Part shown: in pieces, positions 48,555 to 58,541 of the stretch
Layout: each line of letters opens with the position of its first letter
Position numbering within the stretch: the first letter of the stretch is position 1
From: Pandoraea thiooxydans
GTDB lineage: Bacteria; Pseudomonadota; Gammaproteobacteria; Burkholderiales; Burkholderiaceae
Direction: 5' to 3'
Length of the DNA stretch: 64,000 nucleotides
Assembly: GCF_001931675.1 (NCBI RefSeq)
Contig: NZ_CP014839.1
Location: forward strand, 310,001 to 374,000
The notes under the pieces: generated by a model
What the model was told of the DNA's origin: nothing
The model's input: the letters and a program-made list of their open reading frames with translations, nothing else
Databases searched by the model: none
Program-made: the position numbers and the translations under genes

Positions 48555-49202
48555 TCAATTCGCCGTGGCCACACGCAGTGCCGGACTGTAGCGCAGCATG
48601 TCGAAGAAGCCGTCGGCCATTGCGCTGGCCTCGGCCTCGAGATCGAAGCTGCGCGGCAGGAACAGCCAATTACTGATCAGGCCGGTGAGCATCGCGTGCA
48701 TCAGCACGGCGGCGCGGCGCGTATCGAGGTCGGCCGGCAATTGCCCCAGGGATACCGCGTCGCACAGACAACGCTCCATGCGGTTGCGCCCGTCGGCGCA
48801 AGCCTCCTGGTGGCGCTCCATCACCGGACCCATTTCCTCGGTGTATTCGCACTTGTGAAACAGGATGTCGAGCACCCGGCGGCGGTGCGGATTGCGCGCC
48901 GTCTCGCACAAAACCTGGGTGAATACGCGGCGTAGCGTCTGGGCGGGATCCGGGTCGGGATCGCTGATGCGGCAACGCTCGACCATGGTTTCCATCGGCA
49001 GCCGAATGCGGTCGAACATGGCCGTGAAAAGATCCGCCTTGTTCTTGAAATGCCAGTAAATCGCACCGCGCGTGACGCCCGCGGCCGTCGCGATATCGGC
49101 CAGCGAGGTGCGCGAGACACCCTGCTCGAAAAACACCTGTTCGGCGGCATCGAGAATCTGGTGACGGGTTTCGAGAGCCTCTTCCTTGGTTCTGCGGACC
49201 AT
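48555..49202 (-). CDS. TetR/AcrR-family repressor of the adjacent RND pump
   Basis: 215 residues from MVRRTKEEALETRHQILDAAEQVFFEQGV; the long upstream extension in frame is rejected. The HTH is RTSLADIATAAGVTRGAIYWHFKNKADLF, typical of AcrR/AmeR/MexZ proteins that control efflux pumps. The C-terminal ligand-binding domain is not specific by eye. It is divergent from the efflux genes, and an AcrR-like palindrome lies in the gap. It ends 7 bp from the convergent ModE-like gene. Confidence 0.92.
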   Translation of the reverse strand: MVRRTKEEALETRHQILDAAEQVFFEQGVSRTSLADIATAAGVTRGAIYWHFKNKADLFTAMFDRIRLPMETMVERCRISDPDPDPAQTLRRVFTQVLCETARNPHRRRVLDILFHKCEYTEEMGPVMERHQEACADGRNRMERCLCDAVSLGQLPADLDTRRAAVLMHAMLTGLISNWLFLPRSFDLEAEASAMADGFFDMLRYSPALRVATAN

Positions 49203-49564
49203 TTTTCTGGTTCTCTGGAGCGTTTCAGAAAGCCGCCGGCGCAGCCTTGCGGCGCGGGGCGAGCGGGCATGCGATCGGCGAATTTTTACTATGTGGAACC
49301 GATCATTACAACGTATTTCAATTAAAACATTCATTAATGAATGTATATATAATAGCAGCCGCACAACGGACTAGCCACACCGGTTGCCACACGTGTGACG
49401 GCGTCGCCGCCAGTGGGCGGATTGCCAGGAAAGCCTGGGCAGCGCCAAGTCAGGCGAGGCACGTCCCATCCTTTGACGTCGCGGGGCCGGGCGCTGCCCG
49501 GCGATCACGATGCCGCCGCTTACCCCGTTACCGAATGACTCAGCCTAGACACAGAGGTCGCTCC
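49203..49564. other. 362-bp divergent control region between the TetR gene and the RND adaptor gene
   Basis: No gene is visible. The region holds an 18-bp perfect palindrome (separate entry), a TATAAT (49348-49353) facing the pump genes, and an AT-rich stretch just upstream of it. The remaining about 200 bp before the adaptor start contain nothing recognised. Confidence 0.6.
49327..49344. promoter_or_regulatory. AcrR-like operator palindrome
   Basis: ACATTCATTAATGAATGT is a perfect 18-bp inverted repeat with the half-site ACATTCATT. Its core resembles the E. coli AcrR operator (TACATACATTTGTGAATGTATGTA). It lies 4 bp before a TATAAT toward the efflux operon, so a bound TetR protein would block RNA polymerase and also its own divergent gene. 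Confidence 0.7.
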
Positions 49565-50755
49565 ATGCGTTTTGGTCGGAATTCCACGCGTTTGATCTAC
49601 GCCGTTGCTGCGGTTTCGGCGCTGCTGCTCGCCGGCTGCGCCAAGAAACAGACGCCGTCGCCGAAGCCGTTCGAAGTCGGCGTGGTCACGGTACATGCGC
49701 AGAGCGTGCCGGTTACCACCGAATTGCCTGGGCGCACGTCGGCGTATCTGGTTGCGCAAGTGCGCGCCCGCGTCGATGGCATCGTGCTGCATCGCGAGTT
49801 TACCGAGGGCGGCCAGGTCAAGGCCGGCCAGCGTCTCTATCAGATCGATCCGGCGCCCTACCGGGCGGCTTTGGACAGCGCTCGCGCAACGCTGCAAAAG
49901 GCGCGCGCCAACCTGAGCTCGACTTCGGCCCTGGCGGCCCGCTACAAAGTGCTGGTGGCCGCGCATGCGGTCAGCCAGCAGGATTACGACAACGCCGCGG
50001 CCGCGCAGGCACAGGCGGCCGCCGACGTCGCCGCGGGCAAGGCGGCGGTGGAAACCGCGCGCATCAATCTTGGCTACACGGACGTGATCTCCCCGATCAC
50101 CGGCACCATTGGCGTGTCGAACGTCACGCCCGGCGCCTATGTGCAGGCGAGTGCCGCGACACTGATGGCGACCGTGCAGCAAACCGATCCGATCTACGTC
50201 GACGTCACGCAATCGACCGTCGATCTGCTGCGCCTGCGCCGCGAGCTGGCCAACGGCCGGCTGCAATCGGCCGGCCCCAACGAGGCCAAGGTCAAGCTCG
50301 TGCTGGATGACGGTTCGATTTACCCGCTCGAAGGCAAACTCGAGTTCACCGACATCACGGTCGACCAGACCACGGGCACGGTCACGCTGCGCGCGGTTTT
50401 CCCAAATCCGAAGCATGAGCTTCTGCCCGGCATGTTCGTGCGGGCGCGCCTGGAGGAGGGCGTCAACGACCGCGCGATCCTGGTGCCTCAGATCGGTGTC
50501 ACGCACGATGCGAAGGGCACGCCGACCGCGTTGGTGGTCGGCGCCGACGACAAGGTCGTGCTGCGCACGCTGAGCGCGAGCCAAACCTACGGCAATGACT
50601 GGATCGTCAACAGCGGCCTCAAGCCAGGCGACAAGGTGATCGTGGCCGGCGTCCAAAAAGTGCAGCCCGGCATGACGGTCAAGCCGGTCGAGCAGCCGAT
50701 GCCGCCGGTGAACGCTTCCGGCGCGGCGGCTGCCGCGGCCGGACAGGCCCAATAA
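49565..50755 (+). CDS. RND efflux periplasmic adaptor lipoprotein (AcrA/MexA type)
   Basis: 396 residues from MRFGRNSTRLIYAVAAVSALLLAGCAKK, a lipoprotein signal peptide with Cys at about residue 25; the longer upstream frame is rejected, and AGAGG precedes the ATG. A lipoyl domain, helical hairpin (DSARATLQKARANLSSTSALA), beta-barrel and MP domain follow in AcrA order (GRTSAYLVAQVRARVDGIV, SPITGTIGVSNVTPGAYVQ). It bridges the permease and outer-membrane factor of the pump encoded next. The operon architecture adaptor-permease-channel matches CeoAB-OpcM/AmrAB-type pumps of Burkholderia. Confidence 0.95.
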   Translation: MRFGRNSTRLIYAVAAVSALLLAGCAKKQTPSPKPFEVGVVTVHAQSVPVTTELPGRTSAYLVAQVRARVDGIVLHREFTEGGQVKAGQRLYQIDPAPYRAALDSARATLQKARANLSSTSALAARYKVLVAAHAVSQQDYDNAAAAQAQAAADVAAGKAAVETARINLGYTDVISPITGTIGVSNVTPGAYVQASAATLMATVQQTDPIYVDVTQSTVDLLRLRRELANGRLQSAGPNEAKVKLVLDDGSIYPLEGKLEFTDITVDQTTGTVTLRAVFPNPKHELLPGMFVRARLEEGVNDRAILVPQIGVTHDAKGTPTALVVGADDKVVLRTLSASQTYGNDWIVNSGLKPGDKVIVAGVQKVQPGMTVKPVEQPMPPVNASGAAAAAAGQAQ

Positions 50756-50770
50756 GCGGGAGCGCGGTCC

Positions 50771-53700
50771 ATGGCCAAGTTTTTTATCGATCGCCCCATT
50801 TTTGCGTGGGTGATCGCAATCGTCCTGATGCTGGCCGGCGCGCTGTCGATCAAGACACTGCCGGTCGAGCAGTATCCGACCATCGCGCCGCCCGGCGTGC
50901 AGATTCGCGCGTCCTATGCCGGCGCCTCCGCGCAGACGGTGGAAGACACGGTGACGCAGGTCATCGAGCAGCAGATGAACGGCCTCGACAATCTGCTCTA
51001 CATCGCCTCGACCAGCGACGACTCCGGCACGGCGCAGATCACGCTGACCTTCGCCCCGGGTACGGATCCGGATATTGCCCAGGTGCAGGTGCAGAACAAG
51101 CTGCAGTTGGCCACGCCGTTGCTGCCCCAGGCGGTGCAGCAGGCGGGGGTGAGCGTGACGAAATCGCGCACCGGCTTCCTGATGGCGATGGCGTTTGTCT
51201 CGACCGATCACAGCATGACGAAGTACGACCTGGCGAACTACCTCGTCTCGCATGTGCAGGACCCCATCAGCCGGGTCAACGGCGTTGGCACGGTGACGGT
51301 GTTCGGCACGCAATATGCGATGCGCGTCTGGCTCGATCCGAACAAGCTGGCTCGTGTGGGCCTGACCCCGGTGGACGTCGTCAATGCGCTCAAGGAGCAG
51401 AACGTCCAGGTCGCCGCCGGGCAACTGGGCGGCACGCCGGCGGTGCCGGGCCAGTCGCTGACCGCGACCATCAGCGAGGCGACCCTGCTGCGCACCCCGG
51501 CGCAGTTCGGCAACGTGCTGCTCAAGGTCAATCCGGACGGCTCCCAAGTTCGCATCAAGGACGTCGCACGCGTTGCGTTGGGCGGCGAAAACTATATTAC
51601 GGCGACTAAATACAATGGCGCGCCCGCGGCCGGCCTGGGCATCCAGTTGGCCACCGGCGCCAACGCGTTGCAGACCGCCGATGCGGTACGCGCGAGAATC
51701 AACGAGCTGTCGCGGTATTTTCCGCATGGCCTGAAAGTCGAGTATCCGTACGATACGACGCCGTTCGTGAAAATCTCCATCGAGGAGGTCGTCAAGACGC
51801 TGCTCGAGGGGATCGTGCTGGTGTTCCTGGTGATGTATCTGTTTTTACAGAACCTGCGCGCCACCCTGATTCCGACCATTGCGGTGCCGGTCGTGCTGTT
51901 CGGCACGTTCGGCGTGATGGCGTTGGTCGGCTTCTCGATCAACACGCTCTCGATGTTCGGCATGGTGCTGGCGATCGGGCTGCTGGTCGATGACGCGATC
52001 GTGGTGGTGGAGAACGTCGAGCGGGTCATGGCCGAGGAGGGCCTGTCGCCGCGCGACGCGACACGCAAGGCCATGGGGCAGATTACCGGAGCGCTGGTCG
52101 GCGTGGCGCTGGTGCTCTCGGCGGTATTCGTGCCGATGGCGTTCTCCGGCGGCGCGGTCGGGGCGATCTATCGGCAATTCTCGCTGACCATCGTGGTGGC
52201 GATGATTCTGTCGGTGCTGGTGGCGTTGATCCTCACCCCGGCGCTTTGCGCGACGCTGCTCAAGCCGATTCCGAAGGGGCATCATGCCGAAAAGCAGGGC
52301 TTTTTCGGGTGGTTCAATCGCACCTTCGACAATGGCCGGCAAAAATATCACGCCGGCGTGCACCACGTGCTCAAACGCTCGGGCCGCTGGCTGCTGCTGT
52401 ATCTGTTGCTGATCGGCGCGGTCGCGCTGCTGTTCGTGCGCATGCCGACTTCGTTCCTGCCCAACGAAGACCAGGGCACTATGTTCATCCAGGTGCAGAC
52501 GCCGCCGGGCACGACGCAGCAGCGCACCGAGCAGGCGCTCGACGACGTCAGCCACTACCTCCTGAATCAGGAGCGTGACGTGGTCCAGTCGACCTTCGAG
52601 GTGGCGGGCTTCAACTTCGCCGGGCGCGGCCAGAATTCCGGGTTGGTATTCGTGCGGCTCAAGGACTGGAGCCTGCGCACGGCCGACAAGGACAAGATGC
52701 AGGCACTGATCGGACGGATCTTCGCGCATTTCTCCTCGTACAAGAATGCGGTGGTGATCCCGATCAATCCGCCGCCGATCCCGTCGCTGGGCACCGCATC
52801 GGGCTTCGACTTCGAGCTGGAAGACCGTGCCGGCCTCGGCCACGCGGCCCTGATGGCCGCGCGCAACGAGCTGCTGAGAACGGCCGCGAAAGACCCCGAT
52901 CTGTCGCTGGTGCGGGCCAATGGCCTGGACGACCAGCCCGAGTTCAAGGTGCATATCGACCGCGAGAAAGCCAGCGCGCTGGGCGTGCCGCTCGCCTCGA
53001 TCGACCAGACCTTCTCGATTGCCTGGGCCTCGGCCTACGTCAACAACTTCCTCGACACCGACAACCGCATCAAGCGTGTCTATGTGCAGGCCGATGCGCC
53101 GTATCGCATGAATCCCGCCGATATCGACCGCTGGTACGTGCGCAACACGCAAGGAAAAATGGTGCCGTTCTCGTCGTTCGCCACCGGTTCATGGACTTAC
53201 GGATCGCCCAAGCTGGAACGCTATAACGGCGTCTCGTCGATCGAAATCCAGGGTAGCGCCGCGCCCGGCAAGAGCTCGGGCCAGGCGATGAACGAAATCG
53301 AAAAACTCGCCAGCAAGTTGCCCAAGGGCATCGGCTACGAGTGGACCGGGCTGTCCTATCAGGAGCGCCTGTCGGGCTCTCAGGCGCCGGCGCTGTACGC
53401 CATCTCGATTCTGGTGGTGTTTCTCAGTCTGGCGGCGCTGTATGAAAGCTGGTCGATCCCGTTCTCGGTCATCATGGTGGTGCCGCTTGGCATCATCGGC
53501 GCCTTGCTGGCGGCGACCGGGCGGGGCCTCTCGAACGACGTGTACTTCCAGGTCGGCTTGCTGACCACGGTGGGGCTATCGGCGAAAAACGCCATTCTGA
53601 TCGTCGAGTTCGCCAAGAGCCTTCAGGAGCAGGGCATGTCGGCGATGGCCGCGGCCATGGAAGCGGCCCGCCTGCGGCTGCGGCCGATTCTGATGACGTC

Positions 53701-53941
53701 GATGGCGTTCATTCTCGGCGTGTTGCCGCTGGCCATCAGTAACGGCGCGGGGTCGGCCAGCCAGCACGCGATCGGCACGGCCGTCATCGGCGGCATGGTG
53801 ACGGCGACCTTCCTGGCTATCTTCATGATTCCGATGTTCTTCGTGGTGATTCGCGAGAGATTCTCCAAACGCAAGCCGGACTCGCGGGGCGCATCGGCTG
53901 TCAATGGCGATGCGCAGGATTCCGAAGGAGATCAATCATGA
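50771..53941 (+). CDS. RND multidrug efflux permease (AcrB/MexB type)
   Basis: 1056 residues of full HAE1-RND length, starting [27 protein letters not shown]. Twelve membrane segments flank two large periplasmic loops. The proton-relay pair lies in the TM4 segment [24 protein letters not shown], and the sequence ends in a hydrophilic tail after [12 protein letters not shown]. It exports drugs from periplasm and inner membrane by proton antiport, working with the adaptor encoded 15 bp upstream and the OprM-like channel encoded downstream, whose start overlaps its stop (ATGA). Substrates cannot be told from sequence. Confidence 0.96.
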   Translation: MAKFFIDRPIFAWVIAIVLMLAGALSIKTLPVEQYPTIAPPGVQIRASYAGASAQTVEDTVTQVIEQQMNGLDNLLYIASTSDDSGTAQITLTFAPGTDPDIAQVQVQNKLQLATPLLPQAVQQAGVSVTKSRTGFLMAMAFVSTDHSMTKYDLANYLVSHVQDPISRVNGVGTVTVFGTQYAMRVWLDPNKLARVGLTPVDVVNALKEQNVQVAAGQLGGTPAVPGQSLTATISEATLLRTPAQFGNVLLKVNPDGSQVRIKDVARVALGGENYITATKYNGAPAAGLGIQLATGANALQTADAVRARINELSRYFPHGLKVEYPYDTTPFVKISIEEVVKTLLEGIVLVFLVMYLFLQNLRATLIPTIAVPVVLFGTFGVMALVGFSINTLSMFGMVLAIGLLVDDAIVVVENVERVMAEEGLSPRDATRKAMGQITGALVGVALVLSAVFVPMAFSGGAVGAIYRQFSLTIVVAMILSVLVALILTPALCATLLKPIPKGHHAEKQGFFGWFNRTFDNGRQKYHAGVHHVLKRSGRWLLLYLLLIGAVALLFVRMPTSFLPNEDQGTMFIQVQTPPGTTQQRTEQALDDVSHYLLNQERDVVQSTFEVAGFNFAGRGQNSGLVFVRLKDWSLRTADKDKMQALIGRIFAHFSSYKNAVVIPINPPPIPSLGTASGFDFELEDRAGLGHAALMAARNELLRTAAKDPDLSLVRANGLDDQPEFKVHIDREKASALGVPLASIDQTFSIAWASAYVNNFLDTDNRIKRVYVQADAPYRMNPADIDRWYVRNTQGKMVPFSSFATGSWTYGSPKLERYNGVSSIEIQGSAAPGKSSGQAMNEIEKLASKLPKGIGYEWTGLSYQERLSGSQAPALYAISILVVFLSLAALYESWSIPFSVIMVVPLGIIGALLAATGRGLSNDVYFQVGLLTTVGLSAKNAILIVEFAKSLQEQGMSAMAAAMEAARLRLRPILMTSMAFILGVLPLAISNGAGSASQHAIGTAVIGGMVTATFLAIFMIPMFFVVIRERFSKRKPDSRGASAVNGDAQDSEGDQS

Positions 53942-55434
53942 ACCGGCTTTCTCTGCCGCTCGCCCTGGGAGTCGCCGCCCTGATGGCGGGCTGCTCGCTG
54001 CAGCCGCATTATGAGCGTCCGGCAAGCGGCGTGGCCTCGGCTTTTCCTACCGGCGCCGCGTATCGGAGCGGCGCGCCGGCCGATGGCGCCAAGCAGCTTC
54101 CGGCGATCGACATCGGCTGGAAGAATTTCTTCGGCGACCCTCGCTTGCGCGCATTGGTGGCGCTGGCGCTGCGCAATAACCGGGATCTGCGCGTCTCGGC
54201 GCTCCAGGTGCAGGAAGCGGCAGCGCAATACCGGATCGTGCGCGCCGGCCTGTTTCCGACCGTCAACGCGACGGCCAGCGATACGCGTTCACACGTTCCT
54301 GCCGACTTGAGTTCGTCGGGCAAGCAGGTGTCCGGCGCATATTCGGTAGGGTTGGGCGCGGCATCCTGGGAGCTCGATTTCTGGGGCCGCATCCGCAGCC
54401 TCAAGGCACAGGCGTTGGCTCAATATCTGGCGAGTGCGCAAGCGCGCAAAGCGGCGGAAATCTCGCTGGTATCCCAGGTCGCCGACCAATACATCACAGT
54501 ACGTGCCTACGACGAACAGCTCGAGGTCACGCGCGAGACGCTGCGCAATGCCCAGGCGTCCTACCAGTTGGCCAGGCTGCAGTTCAACGTCGGCACCGGT
54601 TCGGAGCTCACCCTGCGCGAAGCCCAGGGCGTGGTCGAGCAGGCCCGCGCCAGTCTGGCCAGCCAGGTGCGTTTGCGTGCGCAGGCTGAGAACGCCTTGA
54701 CGCTGCTGGTCGGCGAACCGCTGCCGGCCGATCTGCCGGCCCCCATGCCGCTCGACGACCAGCATATCCTGGCCGACATCCCGGCCGGGCTGCCGTCCGA
54801 CCTGCTGGTGCGCCGGCCCGACATCATGGCCGCCGAACAGCGGTTGCGCGCGGCCAATGCGAATATCGGCGCGGCTCGCGCGGCATTCTTTCCGAAGATC
54901 GCGCTGACGGCCCAGTTCGGGACCGAGAGCGCGACGCTCGGCGGGCTGTTCAAGGCCGGCTCGGCGGCATGGACGTTCGCGCCGCAGATCACCTTGCCGA
55001 TCTTCGATGCGGGCACCAACCTGGCCAATCTCGACCTCGCCCATCTGCAGAAGAACGTGGCGATCGCGCAGTACCAAAAGACGATTCAAACGGCTTTTCG
55101 CGAAGTCTCGGATGGTCTGGCCGCGCGCGGCACCTACGACGATCAGATCGCGGCGTTGCAGCAGTACGTCGTTTCTCAGCAGCGCCGGCTCGACTTGTCG
55201 AATCTGCTTTACAAGAACGGCGCCGCTAGCTATCTGACGGTGCTGACGGCACAAACCGATCTGTACTCGGCCCAGCAGTCGCTGATTACCGCCCGCATGC
55301 AGCGCCTGACCAATCTGGTCGATCTGTACCAGTACCTCGGCGGCGGTTGGATAGCGCATACGGGCGATGCGCCACGGCCGCCGGATGCGCCGCTACAGGT
55401 CGGCGCATCCGGCACCGGCGCGGCGTCCGACTAG
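53938..55434 (+). CDS. RND outer-membrane channel lipoprotein (OprM/NodT type)
   Basis: A 498-residue outer-membrane factor of NodT family. A lipobox ([11 protein letters not shown], Cys about 21) is preceded by the signal peptide [18 protein letters not shown]. It has two OEP repeats with [42 protein letters not shown] and the second-repeat [21 protein letters not shown]. It forms the trimeric exit duct of the pump. The C-terminus carries a variable proline-rich tail ([12 protein letters not shown]). It starts inside the permease stop codon and ends the efflux operon. Confidence 0.95.
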   Translation: MNRLSLPLALGVAALMAGCSLQPHYERPASGVASAFPTGAAYRSGAPADGAKQLPAIDIGWKNFFGDPRLRALVALALRNNRDLRVSALQVQEAAAQYRIVRAGLFPTVNATASDTRSHVPADLSSSGKQVSGAYSVGLGAASWELDFWGRIRSLKAQALAQYLASAQARKAAEISLVSQVADQYITVRAYDEQLEVTRETLRNAQASYQLARLQFNVGTGSELTLREAQGVVEQARASLASQVRLRAQAENALTLLVGEPLPADLPAPMPLDDQHILADIPAGLPSDLLVRRPDIMAAEQRLRAANANIGAARAAFFPKIALTAQFGTESATLGGLFKAGSAAWTFAPQITLPIFDAGTNLANLDLAHLQKNVAIAQYQKTIQTAFREVSDGLAARGTYDDQIAALQQYVVSQQRRLDLSNLLYKNGAASYLTVLTAQTDLYSAQQSLITARMQRLTNLVDLYQYLGGGWIAHTGDAPRPPDAPLQVGASGTGAASD

Positions 55435-55529
55435 AGGCATGCGTCTAGCCGCGCGCTAGGTGCGCGCGGCAATCGCAGCTATGCTCGAACTCATCGCATC
55501 CGTTCGATTCTTTATGGAGGAAGTTTGCA

Positions 55530-55787
55530 ATGAGCGATTTGAAAGCGCGTTTCGACGACGCGGTGGCCGCGTCCAAGGCACTGTCCGAGCGCCCCGATAA
55601 CCTGACGCTGTTGCGCATCTACGCGCTGTACAAGCAAGCCACTCAGGGCGACGCGAGCGGCGAGCGTCCCGGCATGACGGCGATGGTCGAGCGCGCCAAG
55701 TTCGACGCCTGGGCCATGCTCAAGGGCGTCACGCCAGACGCCGCGATGACGAGTTATATCGAACTGATCGAATCGCTCAAGCGTTGA
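55530..55787 (+). CDS. Acyl-CoA-binding protein
   Basis: 85 residues starting MSDLKARFDDAVAASKAL, with the ACBP features RPDNLTLLRIYALYKQATQGD and FDAWAMLKGVTPDAAMTSYIELI. It binds long-chain acyl-CoA esters in the cytosol and buffers them for beta-oxidation or lipid synthesis. ACBPs are mainly eukaryotic but occur in some Burkholderiales and mycobacteria. It is a separate unit: it starts 95 bp after the efflux operon and has its own terminator-like hairpin downstream. AGGAAG precedes the ATG. Confidence 0.94.
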   Translation: MSDLKARFDDAVAASKALSERPDNLTLLRIYALYKQATQGDASGERPGMTAMVERAKFDAWAMLKGVTPDAAMTSYIELIESLKR

Positions 55788-55814
55788 GAGATCGACGCCG
55801 CCCGTCTCCCCGCT

Positions 55815-55843
55815 AACGGCAGCCTCGGCTGCCGTTTTCCTTT
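55815..55843 (+). terminator. Rho-independent terminator after the acyl-CoA-binding protein gene
   Basis: AACGGCAGC and GCTGCCGTT pair around a short CTCG loop, followed by TTTTCCTTT. It lies 28 bp after the stop codon. Confidence 0.75.
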
Positions 55844-55960
55844 GCATTAACATCATTCACTCTGAATGCCATGCATTTCGGAATCTTCACCTTTGACGAA
55901 GATTCCGCTTCTCCGCACAATGCGCGTTCCTGAACCAGTCCAGTCGGAGAAGAGGCGTCA

Positions 55961-56443
55961 ATGCAAGGGTTCTCGCTGATCGAGATTCTGATCGCGATGG
56001 CGATCATGACGGTCGGCCTGCTGGGCGCCGCAAAACTCCAGGCGCTGGTTCTGCAGGCTCACCGCGATGCATCCCACCACATGACTGCGGCAGAGCTGGC
56101 CGGCGATCTGGCCGAGGCGATGCTCGTCAACCCTGCGCTGGCGCATGCGGCCGCCCTCGGTGCCCATGGCGATTCCCGGGCTGGGTGCCATACCGGCCCC
56201 TGCCAACCCGATGTCCTTGCAGCCGCACAGTGGGCTTCGTGGCAAGCGTCGCTGCGCACGCGGTTGAGCGGCGCACGCGGCGTGTTCTGTCCGCGAGGCA
56301 AATTGCTCGTGTCGGGCGCTCAATGGCGGTGCGGCGATATCGGCGCGTCGGCGCCCTCGCTCGGCATCGGTTGGCGGGTTGGCACGCAATCCGAGCATTT
56401 GCGGGTTTTCTATCTGCCGGCGCCCCATTATTTTTCGAACTGA
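55961..56443 (+). CDS. pilV: Minor type IV pilin PilV
   Basis: 160 residues starting MQGFSLIEILIAMAIMTVGLLGAAKLQ, a type III signal with prepilin peptidase cleavage after Gly3 and the hydrophobic N-terminal helix including Glu5 of the mature protein. The rest has several cysteines (CHTGPCQPD, FCPRG, RCGD) able to form disulfides. Minor pilins prime pilus assembly at the inner membrane. It is the first gene of a cluster in the order pilV, pilW, pilX, pilE, fimT. It is shorter than many PilV proteins but intact. Confidence 0.88.
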   Translation: MQGFSLIEILIAMAIMTVGLLGAAKLQALVLQAHRDASHHMTAAELAGDLAEAMLVNPALAHAAALGAHGDSRAGCHTGPCQPDVLAAAQWASWQASLRTRLSGARGVFCPRGKLLVSGAQWRCGDIGASAPSLGIGWRVGTQSEHLRVFYLPAPHYFSN

Positions 56444-56449
56444 TACCGC

Positions 56450-57325
56450 ATGATGCGAGCGCTTGGGCAATCGCACTGGCGAGGTGCGTCGCTGATCGAA
56501 CTGATGATCGCGCTGAGCCTGGGATCGCTGCTGATGCTTGCCGCCACCGCCATGCTGCTCGCCTCGAAGCGAGCTTACGTGCACCAGATGGAGCTTGCCG
56601 CGTTACAGGAGCGAGGCGCCTTCGCATTGACGATCCTCAGGCGCGTGGTGCGCATGGCAGGGTATCGCAACTGGGATCTCGACGCTGGCCGTGTCGTCTG
56701 GCCGCCGCCGCGCGAGCGGGTGCCGGCCATTCGCGGCAAGGATAACTGCGCGCTGGCGTTTGCCGCCTGCGGGCCGAGCGTGAGTGGCAGCGATTTGCTC
56801 GAGGTGCGGCACGAAGGCAGCGGCGCGGGCGACGGTGACGGCGGCGTGCTCGACTGTGCCGGCCGGCGCGTGCCGGGCCCCCGTGCCAATGGCGCGGGCT
56901 CGGCCGACGAGCGCGGTCGCAGCGTCTTTTATGTGGCACGCAGCAGCAGCGGCGAGCCAGCATTGTATTGCCGCTATTTCCGCGCGTCGGGCGGCAGCCG
57001 CGCCGAGGCGCTGGTCGAGGGAGTCGAGAACTTTCAGGTGATCTACGGCATCGATGCGAACGGCGATGGCGTGCCGGAGCAGTTTCTGCCGGCGCGTCGG
57101 CTGCAGGCTGCGCAATGGCGGCAGGTCGTCGCCATACAACTGGGCCTGGTGTTGCGCAGTCCGATCGCGCTCGGCTCAGCGGAGCCGCCCGGCGTGTTTT
57201 ATCTGTTCGGGCGAGATTATCCGGAGGCGGACGGCATATACCGCCCGGCTGCCGACATACCACGGGCGCGCCATCAGGTGAGCGCTACGATTCAGTTGCG
57301 CAATGCAATGCGCCAACCATCGTGA
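56450..57325 (+). CDS. pilW: Minor type IV pilin PilW
   Basis: 291 residues starting MMRALGQSHWRGASLIELMIALSLGSLLML. Prepilin-type cleavage is expected after Gly12 (RGASLIEL). The body matches PilW length with ALQERGAFALTILRRVVRMAGYRNW near the N-terminus. The protein is part of the minor pilin complex that initiates pilus fibres. Its stop overlaps the GTG start of pilX (GTGA). Start and gap (6 bp after pilV) support one operon. Confidence 0.9.
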   Translation: MMRALGQSHWRGASLIELMIALSLGSLLMLAATAMLLASKRAYVHQMELAALQERGAFALTILRRVVRMAGYRNWDLDAGRVVWPPPRERVPAIRGKDNCALAFAACGPSVSGSDLLEVRHEGSGAGDGDGGVLDCAGRRVPGPRANGAGSADERGRSVFYVARSSSGEPALYCRYFRASGGSRAEALVEGVENFQVIYGIDANGDGVPEQFLPARRLQAAQWRQVVAIQLGLVLRSPIALGSAEPPGVFYLFGRDYPEADGIYRPAADIPRARHQVSATIQLRNAMRQPS

Positions 57326-58059
57326 GCGAGAGCGGGGCGGCGCCTCGCGCGACGTTCGCCCAGCGCGGCATGGCTCTGGTCGTAACGCTGTTGACGCTGG
57401 CCGGCATGATGATGCTTGGTATGTCCGCGCTGCGAGTGGTGCAACTGAGCACGCGCATTGCGCACGCCGAGCGTGAGCGCACTCACGCGTTTTACGCGGC
57501 CGAAGCGGCGTTGGCCGATGCCGAGCGCGATATCGCACTCGGTTCTCGGGCCGCGCTGTTTGCGACGTCGCCGGCGATGCCTCGCCGGCTTGCCGAGCGC
57601 GCGCGTGAGTCCTTCGTGCCCGGCGTATGCCAGCGCGGGGGTATGCGGCAGGGGCTGTGTCAGAGCGCGCCCGGGCAACCTTCCGTTTGGCTGACGGTGG
57701 ATTTCGACGACGTTACCGCGAGCGCAGCGAGTGTCGCCTACGGCACCTTCACCGGCGCGCGGCTGTCCGTCGCCCGGTTGCCGCGCTACGTTATCGAGGC
57801 ATTGCCGGCGGTCGCGCGGGCGCGCGGCGCGGCGCCGCTCGACGCGCTATATCGGATCACCGCGGCCGGCTACGGGCCGACACTGCGGCAACCGGTGATC
57901 CTGCAAAGCGTGTATCGCCTGGCGCGGCCGGACGGCGAGGGAGCGACAGTCGAGCAGCTCCCGGCGGGCCGCCTGAGCTGGCGAGAGATCACCACCTGGG
58001 ACGAGATGCGGGCCGGCATGGCTCGCGCGGTCCGGCCGATCGACGGCGCAACCGATTAA
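57322..58059 (+). CDS. pilX: Minor type IV pilin assembly protein PilX
   Basis: 245 residues from a GTG overlapping the pilW stop (GTGA); the longer frame upstream lies within pilW and is rejected. A short hydrophilic leader (VSESGAAPRATFAQRG) precedes MALVVTLLTLAGMMMLGM, the inner-membrane helix, then a Glu-containing HAFYAAEAALADAERDIALGS typical of PilX (DUF4900/PilX_N family). It works with PilV and PilW to promote pilus assembly. In most beta- and gamma-proteobacteria the next gene is pilY1; here pilE follows directly. Confidence 0.88.
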   Translation: MSESGAAPRATFAQRGMALVVTLLTLAGMMMLGMSALRVVQLSTRIAHAERERTHAFYAAEAALADAERDIALGSRAALFATSPAMPRRLAERARESFVPGVCQRGGMRQGLCQSAPGQPSVWLTVDFDDVTASAASVAYGTFTGARLSVARLPRYVIEALPAVARARGAAPLDALYRITAAGYGPTLRQPVILQSVYRLARPDGEGATVEQLPAGRLSWREITTWDEMRAGMARAVRPIDGATD

Positions 58060-58074
58060 CGAGATCGACGAGAG

Positions 58075-58536
58075 ATGAAAAGACATACCGCAACCGCCGG
58101 ATTCACGCTGATCGAGTTGCTGATTGCGATGGCCATTGTCGCCGCGCTGGCGTCATTCGCATACAGCGGCTACGCGACCTATGTGCTGCGTGCGAAGCGC
58201 GCCGAAGGCCAGGCCGCGTTACTGCGCAATCTGCAGCGACTCGAACTGCACTACCTGACGAGCGGCACCTACGGTCATGACCGTGACAAGCCCGAGGATC
58301 CGTGGCAGGGCCTCGATGCCTATTCGTCCGACACGCCGGCGCGCAGCGCTTACCGGTTGGCGATGGCGAGATGCGCTGCCGCGGCGTCGGGCGAGCAGAC
58401 CTCCTATCGCCTGTGCGTGCGTTTGCGCGCGATCCCACACAGGTTCGACGACAGCATCTGTGGCGAGCTGCTGCTGCAAAGCGACGGTCAACGTGGCGCG
58501 GCAGGGCGCCTGCCTGGCCCGGCCGGCTGCTGGTGA
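58075..58536 (+). CDS. pilE: Type IV pilin-like protein PilE
   Basis: 153 residues starting MKRHTATAGFTLIELLIAMAIVAALASFAYSGYATYVLRAKRAEG. The cleavage site is after Gly9 (AGFTLIEL), with the N-terminal helix and the YxxYVxRxxRxEGxxALL pattern of minor PilE proteins. The C-terminus has paired cysteines (CGELLL, AGCW). It is likely a minor pilin or pilin-like protein, not the major pilin. It lies between pilX and fimT, 15 bp and 5 bp away. Confidence 0.88.
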   Translation: MKRHTATAGFTLIELLIAMAIVAALASFAYSGYATYVLRAKRAEGQAALLRNLQRLELHYLTSGTYGHDRDKPEDPWQGLDAYSSDTPARSAYRLAMARCAAAASGEQTSYRLCVRLRAIPHRFDDSICGELLLQSDGQRGAAGRLPGPAGCW

Positions 58537-58541
58537 GGCCG

